This document shows positions 1 to 6,154 of a DNA stretch of 9,584 nucleotides, piece after piece. The notes beneath the pieces are model-generated. The model did not search any database. It had not been told where the DNA came from and was given only the letters and a program-made list of their open reading frames with translations. The stretch is from assembly GCA_934434905.1 (NCBI GenBank), contig CAKSAI010000105.1, forward strand, positions 1-9,584. Direction: 5' to 3'. The position numbers and the translations under genes were made by a program. The stretch is from an uncultured Lachnospiraceae bacterium. GTDB taxonomy: Bacteria > Bacillota > Clostridia > Lachnospirales > Lachnospiraceae. Within the stretch, counting starts at the first letter, position 1; each line of letters opens with the position of its first letter.

Positions 1-755
1 CCTGGGCGACTCATTGGCATGAATACTATGAGATTGAGATTATCCTGAATGGTTCCAATGAATGTCACTATATGTTAAATGAAACCAAGTATGAGCTTGA
101 ACGCTATAACGCCTTTTTTCTGACCCCGGTTGACTTTCATCAGCTTTCCTTTGAAGCGCCTACCGAGATCATCAACATCTCCTTTGATGAGACCATGCTG
201 TCCGACCGATATCTGTCGCTGGTCGCAAGCCCCAGCATGAAGCATGCCTTTTGTTTTGAGAAGGATGAGCTGGAGCGTCTGCTGATGGCTGTGACGCTTC
301 TTCTTCACGAATGGCATACCGACGGAAATTGTCAGAAGCAGCTTTTTGAATATATCCTGGAATACTTTTTCCGAAGCAATACCAACCGGGATTCCGGCAA
401 AGGCCACAGTGAGCAGCTTTCCGGGATTCAGAAAGCCATTCTCTACATGGAGGTACACTTCCGGGAGAAAATCACCCTGCCCGCTCTGGCGCAGCAGGCA
501 GGACTGCATCCCAATTATTTCAGTGAACTCTTCCGAAAGGTCACAGGAAAGACGTATATTGAAAAGCTGAACCAGCTTCGCATCGATTACGCATGCGTGC
601 TTCTGCGCAATGGCTTCGCCGTGAGCAACGCCTGCTTTTCCTCAGGCTTTGGATCCCTTTCCAACTTCCTTGCAACCTTTAAGGCAAGATTTGGGATCTC
701 ACCCAACGAATACAAGCAGCTACATGCAGAAAAGATTCGGAATGAACGGGCGTAA
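1..755 (+). CDS. AraC-family transcriptional regulator, 5' end missing
   Basis: This is a DNA-binding regulator of the AraC/XylS family, cut by the left window edge. The reading frame is already open at base 3 and gives 250 visible residues. The first in-frame ATG (base 72) lies inside the sensor domain and is not the real start, because the preceding codons read WATHWHEYYEIEIILNG, a typical cupin opening with metal- or sugar-site histidines. Roughly residues 1-120 form the cupin-type sensor. The C-terminal part holds two helix-turn-helix units, around residues 158-180 (LPALAQQAGLHPNYFSELFRK) and 206-230 (SGFGSLSNFLATFKARFG), ending with the family's G-I-S-P-x-E-Y signature. Such proteins usually sense a sugar or related ligand and activate a neighbouring operon. 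The target is not visible; it may lie to the left of the window. The next gene downstream is convergent and unrelated. Family assignment is secure; ligand and regulon are unknown. Confidence 0.93.
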   Translation, partial: WATHWHEYYEIEIILNGSNECHYMLNETKYELERYNAFFLTPVDFHQLSFEAPTEIINISFDETMLSDRYLSLVASPSMKHAFCFEKDELERLLMAVTLLLHEWHTDGNCQKQLFEYILEYFFRSNTNRDSGKGHSEQLSGIQKAILYMEVHFREKITLPALAQQAGLHPNYFSELFRKVTGKTYIEKLNQLRIDYACVLLRNGFAVSNACFSSGFGSLSNFLATFKARFGISPNEYKQLHAEKIRNERA

Positions 756-776
756 CGCCTGTCATTCCGAATCTTT
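731..776. terminator. Long hairpin between convergent genes, probable bidirectional terminator
   Basis: A perfect 15-bp inverted repeat (AAAGATTCGGAATGA at 731-745, its complement at 762-776) encloses a second short GC-rich stem (747-752 with 756-761). The tip loop is 753-755, which is the TAA stop codon of the AraC-type gene. One unpaired A (746) separates the two stems. On the minus strand the hairpin is followed by TTTTCT, and on the plus strand by CATTTCT. It therefore fits a rho-independent terminator somewhat better for the minus-strand operon, whose last gene ends 46 bases away at 822. The structure is read directly from the sequence; terminator activity is inferred. Confidence 0.75.
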
Positions 777-821
777 CATTTCTAAACCTGTTATTTCAAA
801 CCTTCCTGCTCTCGCAGCTAC

Positions 822-2747
822 TCACTTCTCCGCCAGCTCTTCCCAGACCGCGTACAGTTCCTCTGCCCGCGACTTCGCTTCCTCATACTCACGCTGCAGC
901 TCGCCAAGCCGTACCGCGTCCGTAGCGATCTCCGGCTCGGCAAACAGCTCCTCCAATTCTGCGATCCGCCCTTCCACGGTCTCGATCTCCGCTTCCGTCC
1001 GCTTCAATTCGTTCTCAAGCTTCCGCTTTCTGGCCTGCTCTTCCTTCTGCTGCTTCCAGTCCAGCTTGACATCGCTCTCTCCCGGAATGTCTTCCCGGAT
1101 CGAAGGAGCACCGCCCTTCGGGCTGGCATAAACCTCCGTCAGCTCCCTGCATTTTTCCATATAATAATCATAATTACCCAGATAATTCACCAGCACCTCG
1201 TTGGTGAGATTCAGGATCCGGGTAGCCACCTGATTGATAAAATACCGATCATGGGAGACAAACAGCACAGTCCCTGTATAACGGTTTAACACCTGTTCCA
1301 GGATCTCCTTCGAGGTGATGTCCAGATGGTTGGTAGGCTCATCTAAGATCAGCAGGTTGGCTTCGGACAGCATGAGCTTCGCCAGGGACACGCGCCCCCG
1401 CTCGCCGCCGCTTAAGTCTCCCACCCGCTTAAACACATCATCTCCGGTGAAAAGGAAGGCTGCCAGCACATTTCGGATCTCCGTGTTGGTAAGCCCCGGA
1501 TATGCGTCGGAGATCTCCTCCATCAGGTTCTTCTCCATGTGCAGCACCTGGTGCTCCTGATCATAATATCCGATATGCACATTGGCTCCCAGCGTCACCG
1601 TTCCATGATCGGCAGGAACCATCTCATTGATGATCTTAAGGATCGTGGTCTTCCCGGTTCCGTTGTCCCCGATCAGCGCCACTCGCTCGCCTCGCTTGAT
1701 CTCAAAGCTCAGATCGCAAAAAAGCTGCTGACCGGGATAGGCCTTGGACAGCTGCTCGCAGCTCAACACATCGTTGCCGCTTGTGATCCTTGGCTCCAGC
1801 TTCAGCTTGATGTCGGTATTTTCCTCCGTCGGCCGATCCAGGCGTTCGATCTTATTCAGCATTTTTTCTCTGGACTCGGCACGCTTGATGGACTTCTCCC
1901 GGTTGAAGGATTTCAGCTTGGCAATGACCTCCTCCTGATGGCGGATCTCCCGCTGCTGGTTGTAATATTGCTTTAAGAGAGCCTCCCGGACCTGTGCCCT
2001 ACGCCCGGCATATGCAGAATAATTTCCCGGATATACGCTGACATGCCCCTGATCCAGCTCAATGACCTTCGATACCACCTTGTCCAGAAAATATCGGTCG
2101 TGAGAGACGATCACCACCGCGCCCCGGTAGGCCAGAAGAAAGCCCTCCAGCCAGGAGATGGCTCCGATATCCAGATGGTTGGTCGGCTCATCCAGGAGAA
2201 TAATGTCCGGCCGCATCACCAGAAGCTTACCCAGACAAACTCTGGTTCGCTGACCGCCGGACAGCTCCTGCATCCTCTTCGTGAACTCCTCTTCCGAGAA
2301 GCCGAGGCCCTTAAGGACCCCGGCGATCTCACTCTTATAGGTATAGCCGTCCAACTGTTCGAACTCATGATGCAGCTTGTTGTAGCTGTCCATGAACGCC
2401 TCCAGTTGCTCCGGCAAAACACTTTTCATCTCCTCTTCCATCTTCCGCAGACGCTCTTCCAGAGAGATCACATACGCCTTTGCCGACAATACCTCTTCGT
2501 AAATGGTATGGTTTCCTGTAATGTCCGGGTTCTGCGGCAGATAGCCGATGGTCTTTCCTCTGGCGATCACGACCTCCCCGCTGTCCGCGGACAGCTCCTG
2601 CATGATGATGCGAAGAAGCGTTGTCTTTCCTGCGCCGTTGATTCCCACAATAGCGGCTTTTTCGCCCGCCTCGATGTGAAAGCTGGCATTCTTGATAATC
2701 TCGTCCGTGCCAAAGGATTTACATATATTCTGGCATGCGAAAACCAT
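822..2747 (-). CDS. ydiF: ABC-F family ATPase, YdiF-like
   Basis: This is a cytoplasmic ABC-F protein of 641 residues with two ATP-binding cassettes and no membrane segments. ABC-F proteins bind the ribosomal E site and modulate translation; a few give antibiotic resistance. Cassette 1 has Walker A GINGAGKT (35-42), signature LSGGQ (162-166), Walker B IILLDEPTNHLD (182-193) and the switch SHD (215-217). Cassette 2 has GDNGTGKT (360-367), LSGGE (445-449), LLILDEPTNHLD (465-476) and SHD (498-500). The charged linker at about 245-310 corresponds to the P-site tRNA interaction motif. Residues 563-640 form a Lys/Glu-rich coiled-coil tail. Length, linker and tail resemble Bacillus subtilis YdiF (about 640 residues, from memory) rather than the known resistance types, so a housekeeping translation role is more likely. 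The ATG is preceded by AGGAGGA at 2752-2758. It starts 15 nt after the isocitrate dehydrogenase stop, so it is the last gene of that operon. Confidence 0.9.
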   Translation of the reverse strand: MVFACQNICKSFGTDEIIKNASFHIEAGEKAAIVGINGAGKTTLLRIIMQELSADSGEVVIARGKTIGYLPQNPDITGNHTIYEEVLSAKAYVISLEERLRKMEEEMKSVLPEQLEAFMDSYNKLHHEFEQLDGYTYKSEIAGVLKGLGFSEEEFTKRMQELSGGQRTRVCLGKLLVMRPDIILLDEPTNHLDIGAISWLEGFLLAYRGAVVIVSHDRYFLDKVVSKVIELDQGHVSVYPGNYSAYAGRRAQVREALLKQYYNQQREIRHQEEVIAKLKSFNREKSIKRAESREKMLNKIERLDRPTEENTDIKLKLEPRITSGNDVLSCEQLSKAYPGQQLFCDLSFEIKRGERVALIGDNGTGKTTILKIINEMVPADHGTVTLGANVHIGYYDQEHQVLHMEKNLMEEISDAYPGLTNTEIRNVLAAFLFTGDDVFKRVGDLSGGERGRVSLAKLMLSEANLLILDEPTNHLDITSKEILEQVLNRYTGTVLFVSHDRYFINQVATRILNLTNEVLVNYLGNYDYYMEKCRELTEVYASPKGGAPSIREDIPGESDVKLDWKQQKEEQARKRKLENELKRTEAEIETVEGRIAELEELFAEPEIATDAVRLGELQREYEEAKSRAEELYAVWEELAEK

Positions 2748-2762
2748 GATGTCCTCCTGCTC

Positions 2763-3971
2763 CTACAGCATGTCCGTAAGTGTCGCGCGGATCGCCCGGA
2801 TGAAGTCCTGACTGTTCAGTACCGTCGGGTTCTCCAGCGTGGTGATCAGCGCCAGATCCTTGGTCATCTTCCCGCTCTCAATGGTAGCAAGGCATGCCTG
2901 CTCCAGCTTGTCCGCGAAATCACTCAAGGCTGCGTTGCCGTCCAGTTCTCCGCGCTTACGCAGGGCTCCTGTCCAGGCAAAGATCGTCGCCACGGAATTC
3001 GTAGAGGTCTCCTCGCCCTTTAAATGCTTATAATAATGGCGCTGCACTGTTCCGTGTGCGGCCTCATACTCATAATACCCCTCCGGTGATACCAGCACGG
3101 AGGTCATCATCGCCAGGGAACCGCAGGCGCTGGAGATCATGTCACTCATCACATCGCCGTCATAATTCTTGCAGGCCCAGATAAATCCGCCCTCCGCCTT
3201 CATGACACGGGCCACCGCGTCATCGATCAGCGTGTAGAAATATTCGATCCCGGCCGTCTTGAACTTGCTGTCATATTCCGCATCGTAGATCTCCTGGAAG
3301 ATATCCTTAAAGGTATGATCATACTTCTTGGAGATGGTATCCTTGGTGGCAAACCACAGATCCTGCTTCGTATCCAGAGCATAGTTAAAGCAGCTTCTGG
3401 CGAAGCTTTCGATGGAATGATCCAGGTTATGCTGTCCCTGGACAACGCCCGGACCTGCAAATTCATGGATCAGCTCACGAACCTCGGTCCCGTCCGCAGC
3501 CGTATAGACCAGCTCACACTTTCCGGGTCCCGGAATCTTCATCTCTGTAGCCTTGTATACATCGCCGTAGGCATGACGGGCGATGGTGATGGGCTTCTTC
3601 CAGTTCCGAACACAGGGTTCGATGCCTTTTACCCGGATGGGCGCACGGAAAACCGTACCGTCCAGGATAGCCCGGATGGTACCGTTGGGGCTTTTCCACA
3701 TCTCCTTTAAATGATATTCCGTCATACGGGCAGCGTTGGGGGTGATGGTAGCGCACTTAACCGCCACACCATACTTCTTCGTTGCCTCTGCGGAATCAAA
3801 GGTCACCTGGTCATCCGTCTCGTTGCGGTGTTCAAGACCCAGGTCATAATATTCTGTCTTCAGATCGATAAATGGCAATAACAGTTCCTCTTTGATCATC
3901 TTCCACAGAATTCTTGTCATCTCGTCTCCGTCCATCTCTACCAAAGGTGTTGTCATCTTAATCTTATCCAT
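2763..3971 (-). CDS. icd: NADP-dependent isocitrate dehydrogenase, homodimeric eukaryote-like type
   Basis: The enzyme oxidises isocitrate to 2-oxoglutarate and CO2 with NADP+, supplying glutamate synthesis and NADPH in the cytoplasm. It has 402 residues, the usual length for the eukaryote-like homodimeric class rather than the Escherichia coli type. The substrate site is visible: S94, N96, R100, R109, R132 and Y139 fall at the same numbers as in human IDH1. K210, D250, D273 and D277 match the human catalytic Lys and metal-binding Asp residues with a shift of two. The isocitrate dehydrogenase signature spans about 269-288 (NYDGDVMSD to GSLAM). HGTVQRHY (306-313) carries the Arg-His pair that binds the 2'-phosphate of NADP. 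A longer frame reaches 4034, but the ATG at 3971 is chosen because GGAGGA lies 5 nt before it and the protein then begins with the family's MDKIKMTTPLVEMDGDEMTR. The gene starts 13 nt after the GntR-type regulator. Confidence 0.96.
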   Translation of the reverse strand: MDKIKMTTPLVEMDGDEMTRILWKMIKEELLLPFIDLKTEYYDLGLEHRNETDDQVTFDSAEATKKYGVAVKCATITPNAARMTEYHLKEMWKSPNGTIRAILDGTVFRAPIRVKGIEPCVRNWKKPITIARHAYGDVYKATEMKIPGPGKCELVYTAADGTEVRELIHEFAGPGVVQGQHNLDHSIESFARSCFNYALDTKQDLWFATKDTISKKYDHTFKDIFQEIYDAEYDSKFKTAGIEYFYTLIDDAVARVMKAEGGFIWACKNYDGDVMSDMISSACGSLAMMTSVLVSPEGYYEYEAAHGTVQRHYYKHLKGEETSTNSVATIFAWTGALRKRGELDGNAALSDFADKLEQACLATIESGKMTKDLALITTLENPTVLNSQDFIRAIRATLTDML

Positions 3972-3984
3972 GTTCGTCCTCCAT

Positions 3985-4650
3985 TCACTTTTGTTGTAAT
4001 ATATCATCCCACCCATGATGATCGATATTCTCAATGGTATTCATCATATGATGGTTTGCAAGCTGCTCCGCCTTGGCGGCGTCCTTCTCCTTTAAGGCAT
4101 TTAAGATCTGCCTGTGCTCCTCATTGGACTTCACGCTGCGCTCCGGATCCCGCCAGGTCACCCGGCGTACCCGCTCCACATAATGGTGGAAGTCGCTGAG
4201 CACATGCTCCAGTATCTTACTGCTGGAGGCCAGATACAGTTGCTCGTGAAACCGATTATCCAACTCCACAAGCTGATCGTAGTGCTTCCGCTGCACCTGA
4301 AAATCCGACAGACACATGATCTCCTCCAGTGCCTCAAGCTGCTCCGGTGTGGCTCTTAAGGCTGCCCTTCTGGCACACAATCCCTCCAGAACCGAACGAA
4401 TCTCGTAGATATCGTGGATATCCTCCGCCGAGAAGCCAACCACAAAGGCTCCCTTATTGGGAACGATGTCCACCAGCCCTTCCAGCTCAAGCTGGCGCAA
4501 TGCTTCCCGCACCGGGGTTCGGCTAACACCAAGCTCCTCGCCGATGGCATTCTCCTTCAATTCTTCATTTCTATCGTATTTTCCGGACAGGATTCCTTCC
4601 CGTATGGTGTGGAATACCTGCTGTCCCAGAGAATATTTCTCCTCGTTCAC
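3985..4650 (-). CDS. GntR-family regulator, FadR subfamily with FCD domain
   Basis: This is a DNA-binding repressor-type regulator of 221 residues. The N-terminal winged helix (about 5-70) contains IGEELGVSRTPVREALRQLELEGLV, the hallmark GntR recognition region, followed by the wing NKGAFV. The all-helical C-terminal FCD effector domain (about 76-215) has D131, H135, H179 and H201 in the spacing expected of its metal-binding site, so a small organic acid (for example citrate or another carboxylate) bound through a metal is a plausible signal. That ligand is inferred. The start is placed at GTG 4650 because a strong AAAGGAGGGG (4656-4665) sits 7 nt before it. The in-frame ATG at 4671 overlaps the stop of the preceding gene (ATGA) but has no ribosome binding site and would put that AGGAGG inside the coding region. 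It lies between the citrate synthase-like gene and icd and probably controls the operon through the TTGTATACAA sites at its promoter. Confidence 0.93.
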   Translation of the reverse strand: MNEEKYSLGQQVFHTIREGILSGKYDRNEELKENAIGEELGVSRTPVREALRQLELEGLVDIVPNKGAFVVGFSAEDIHDIYEIRSVLEGLCARRAALRATPEQLEALEEIMCLSDFQVQRKHYDQLVELDNRFHEQLYLASSSKILEHVLSDFHHYVERVRRVTWRDPERSVKSNEEHRQILNALKEKDAAKAEQLANHHMMNTIENIDHHGWDDILQQK

Positions 4651-4655
4651 GAAAA

Positions 4656-4665
4656 CCCCTCCTTT
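4656..4665 (-). promoter_or_regulatory. Ribosome binding site fixing the GTG start of the GntR-type gene
   Basis: The minus strand reads AAAGGAGGGG, seven bases before GTG at 4650-4648. The competing ATG at 4671-4669 lies upstream of this element and has no Shine-Dalgarno sequence of its own. This favours the shorter protein, though translational coupling from the overlapping TGA cannot be excluded. Confidence 0.75.
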
Positions 4666-4667
4666 TA

Positions 4668-6050
4668 TCATAGCACGATGCCAAGCTTTTTACAACAGTC
4701 GGTTATCACTACCACCAGCTCATTATCGGTGATGACCGTCACACGGCCCTCATCGTATTGCTGGTCTACCCACTGCTTCACCTCATGAACCAGCTCGGAG
4801 TTCTTGTCCACCATACGGTCTCCGGTCAGACGGTAATAGGTGTTCATCCAGTGGGCGATGCCTGCCAGACCGGAGGTATTGGAAACTGCAACTAACGGCG
4901 GCCGATTCAGGAACTTTCCGGTATCGAAGATGTTATAAATCTCCTCGTTTTTCAGAAGTCCGTCTGCATGGATACCTGCTCGCGTCACATTGAAGTTCTT
5001 TCCTGCGAAGGGCGTCTGAGGCGGAATCACATAGCCCAGCTCCTTCTCATAGTAATCCGCCAGCTCCGTGATAACGGTGGTCTCCATACCGTCCAGCGAG
5101 CCTCTCAGTTGTGCATACTCAAAGATCATGGCTTCCAGAGGCGTGTTTCCGGTGCGCTCTCCGATGCCGAACAGGGAGCAGTTGACACCGCAGGCACCGT
5201 ACAGCCAGGCCGCTGTGGAATTGTTCACTGCCTTGTAGAAATCGTTATGGCCGTGCCATTCGATCCACTCCGAGGGTACTCCGGCATGGGTCGTAAGGCC
5301 GTAGATGATACCCGGCACACTCCGGGGGATCACAGCTCCGGGGAAGTTCACGCCGTAGCCCATGGTATCGCAGGCACGGACCTTGATGGGGATATTGTAT
5401 TCCTTGCTGAGCTTCATCAGCTCCACGCAGAAGGGAATCACGAAGCCATAGATATCAGAACGGGTGATATCCTCCAGATGACATCTTGGGCTGATCCCGG
5501 TCTCTAAGCATTCCCGAATCACGCTGAGGTAATGGTTCATAACCTCCCGCCGTGTCATTTTCATCTTATAGAAGATATGATAGTCGGAGCAGGACACCAG
5601 GATCCCGGTCTCCTTCATGCCGATGTCCTTCACCAGTTGGAAGTCCTGCTTGCTTGCCCGGATCCAGCTTGTGATCTCCGGGAACTTGTAGCCGCGCTCC
5701 ATGCACTTATAGACGGCGTCGCGGTCCTTCTTACTATAAAGGAAGAACTCGCTCTGGCGGATCAGCCCGTTGGGACCGCCCAGTCGGTGAAGATAGTCGT
5801 ATATCGTCACGATCTGCTCCGTGGTATACGGGGATCTTGACTGCTGACCGTCCCGGAACGTGGTGTCGGTGATCCAGATCTGATCCGGCATATTGTGGGG
5901 AACGATACGATCGTTGAAAGCGATCTTGGGAATTTCTTCATATGGGAAAAGATTTCGGAACACGTTAGGCTCCGTGACGTCTACCAGTTGGTAGAAATGC
6001 TCCTCCAACTGCAGCAGATTGGTATGATGGTTCATTACGACTTCTCTCAT
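4668..6050 (-). CDS. Re-citrate synthase-like enzyme (isopropylmalate/homocitrate synthase family)
   Basis: This is a DRE-TIM (HMGL-like) condensing enzyme of 460 residues, most likely the Re-face citrate synthase that joins oxaloacetate and acetyl-CoA in anaerobes lacking the ordinary citrate synthase. The metal/substrate motif D62-T-T-F-R66-D67-G-Q-Q opens the TIM barrel. H191-L-E-D, the metal-binding H266-G-H-N-D and the G-E-R-T-G-N loop (297-302) follow. A C-terminal segment FNVTRAGIHADGLLKNEEIYNIFD (353-376) matches the family's catalytic-histidine region (H361). It has no C-terminal regulatory domain of the LeuA type. The family overlaps with homocitrate and isopropylmalate synthases and is easily misnamed; the adjacent icd and the Re-citrate synthase-like N-terminal block (LVDVTEPNVFR, then VRNLFPYEE-type residues) favour citrate. 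ATG 6050 is chosen because it follows AAAGGCGG at 6060-6067 and lies downstream of the promoter; the open frame back to 6146 runs through the promoter. ATG 6035 is a possible alternative. Confidence 0.85.
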   Translation of the reverse strand: MREVVMNHHTNLLQLEEHFYQLVDVTEPNVFRNLFPYEEIPKIAFNDRIVPHNMPDQIWITDTTFRDGQQSRSPYTTEQIVTIYDYLHRLGGPNGLIRQSEFFLYSKKDRDAVYKCMERGYKFPEITSWIRASKQDFQLVKDIGMKETGILVSCSDYHIFYKMKMTRREVMNHYLSVIRECLETGISPRCHLEDITRSDIYGFVIPFCVELMKLSKEYNIPIKVRACDTMGYGVNFPGAVIPRSVPGIIYGLTTHAGVPSEWIEWHGHNDFYKAVNNSTAAWLYGACGVNCSLFGIGERTGNTPLEAMIFEYAQLRGSLDGMETTVITELADYYEKELGYVIPPQTPFAGKNFNVTRAGIHADGLLKNEEIYNIFDTGKFLNRPPLVAVSNTSGLAGIAHWMNTYYRLTGDRMVDKNSELVHEVKQWVDQQYDEGRVTVITDNELVVVITDCCKKLGIVL

Positions 6051-6080
6051 TTGTGTACGCCGCCTTTCTATTGTTGTATG

Positions 6081-6092
6081 ATTGTATACAAT
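6081..6092. promoter_or_regulatory. Operator-like palindrome, downstream copy (O2)
   Basis: ATTGTATACAAT is a perfect 12-bp palindrome lying in the 5' leader of the operon, about 20-30 bases after the predicted transcription start. Its core TTGTATACAA is the same as the core of the Bacillus subtilis GntR operator (from memory) and fits the T-N-G-T..A-C-N-A pattern of FadR-subfamily sites. It is the likely second binding site for the GntR-type regulator encoded in this operon. Confidence 0.7.
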
Positions 6093-6106
6093 TATACGTT
6101 TTCTAA

Positions 6107-6120
6107 AATTGTATACAATT
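6107..6120. promoter_or_regulatory. Operator-like palindrome over the -10 and start site (O1)
   Basis: AATTGTATACAATT is a perfect 14-bp palindrome. It overlaps the -10 hexamer (6118-6123) and the predicted transcription start near 6111. A protein bound here would block RNA polymerase, so the site predicts repression. Its 12-bp core is identical to the copy at 6081-6092, with centres 27 bp apart. Confidence 0.75.
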
Positions 6121-6146
6121 ATACACAAGCAGCGATGAGGAGTCAA
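6118..6146 (-). promoter_or_regulatory. Sigma-A promoter of the citrate synthase-like/gntR/icd/ydiF operon
   Basis: On the minus strand the -35 is TTGACT (6146-6141) and the -10 is TATAAT (6123-6118), separated by exactly 17 bases. This is one mismatch from the full consensus. The predicted start of transcription is near 6111, giving a leader of about 60 bases before ATG 6050. The -35 begins only 8 bases after the stop codon of the upstream hydrolase gene. The promoter is strong by sequence and is probably held down by a repressor at the overlapping palindrome. Confidence 0.85.
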
Positions 6147-6154
6147 GCACTTTT

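Larger units (their letters stand above)
6081..6124. repeat. Tandem 17-bp direct repeat containing the two palindromes
   Basis: ATTGTATACAATTATAC occurs exactly at 6081-6097 and again at 6108-6124, a 27-bp period. The identity extends beyond the palindrome by five bases on one side only, which includes a second TATAAT on the minus strand (6091-6096). That looks like a short tandem duplication of the -10/operator segment. Confidence 0.85.

Noticed and set aside
649..1131. Plus-strand frame running from the end of the AraC-type gene into the ABC-F gene
   Set aside because: The product is a low-complexity serine-rich sequence, complementary to the Glu/Lys-rich coiled-coil tail of the ABC-F protein, and it would cross the terminator hairpin.
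822..2747. ABC-F gene as an antibiotic-resistance determinant
   Set aside because: The linker and C-terminal coiled coil resemble housekeeping YdiF, and its operon context is metabolic. No resistance-type leader or attenuator precedes it.
2043..3023. Long open frame on the plus strand opposite the ABC-F and icd genes
   Set aside because: The other strand encodes two highly conserved proteins through this stretch, the translated product shows no recognisable family motif, and the frame spans the junction between two genes. It is a by-product of codon use.
3966..3984. Six-codon mini frame (ATG at 3984) overlapping the icd start
   Set aside because: It uses the icd ribosome binding site region as coding sequence and has no Shine-Dalgarno sequence of its own. 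Nothing suggests a leader peptide.
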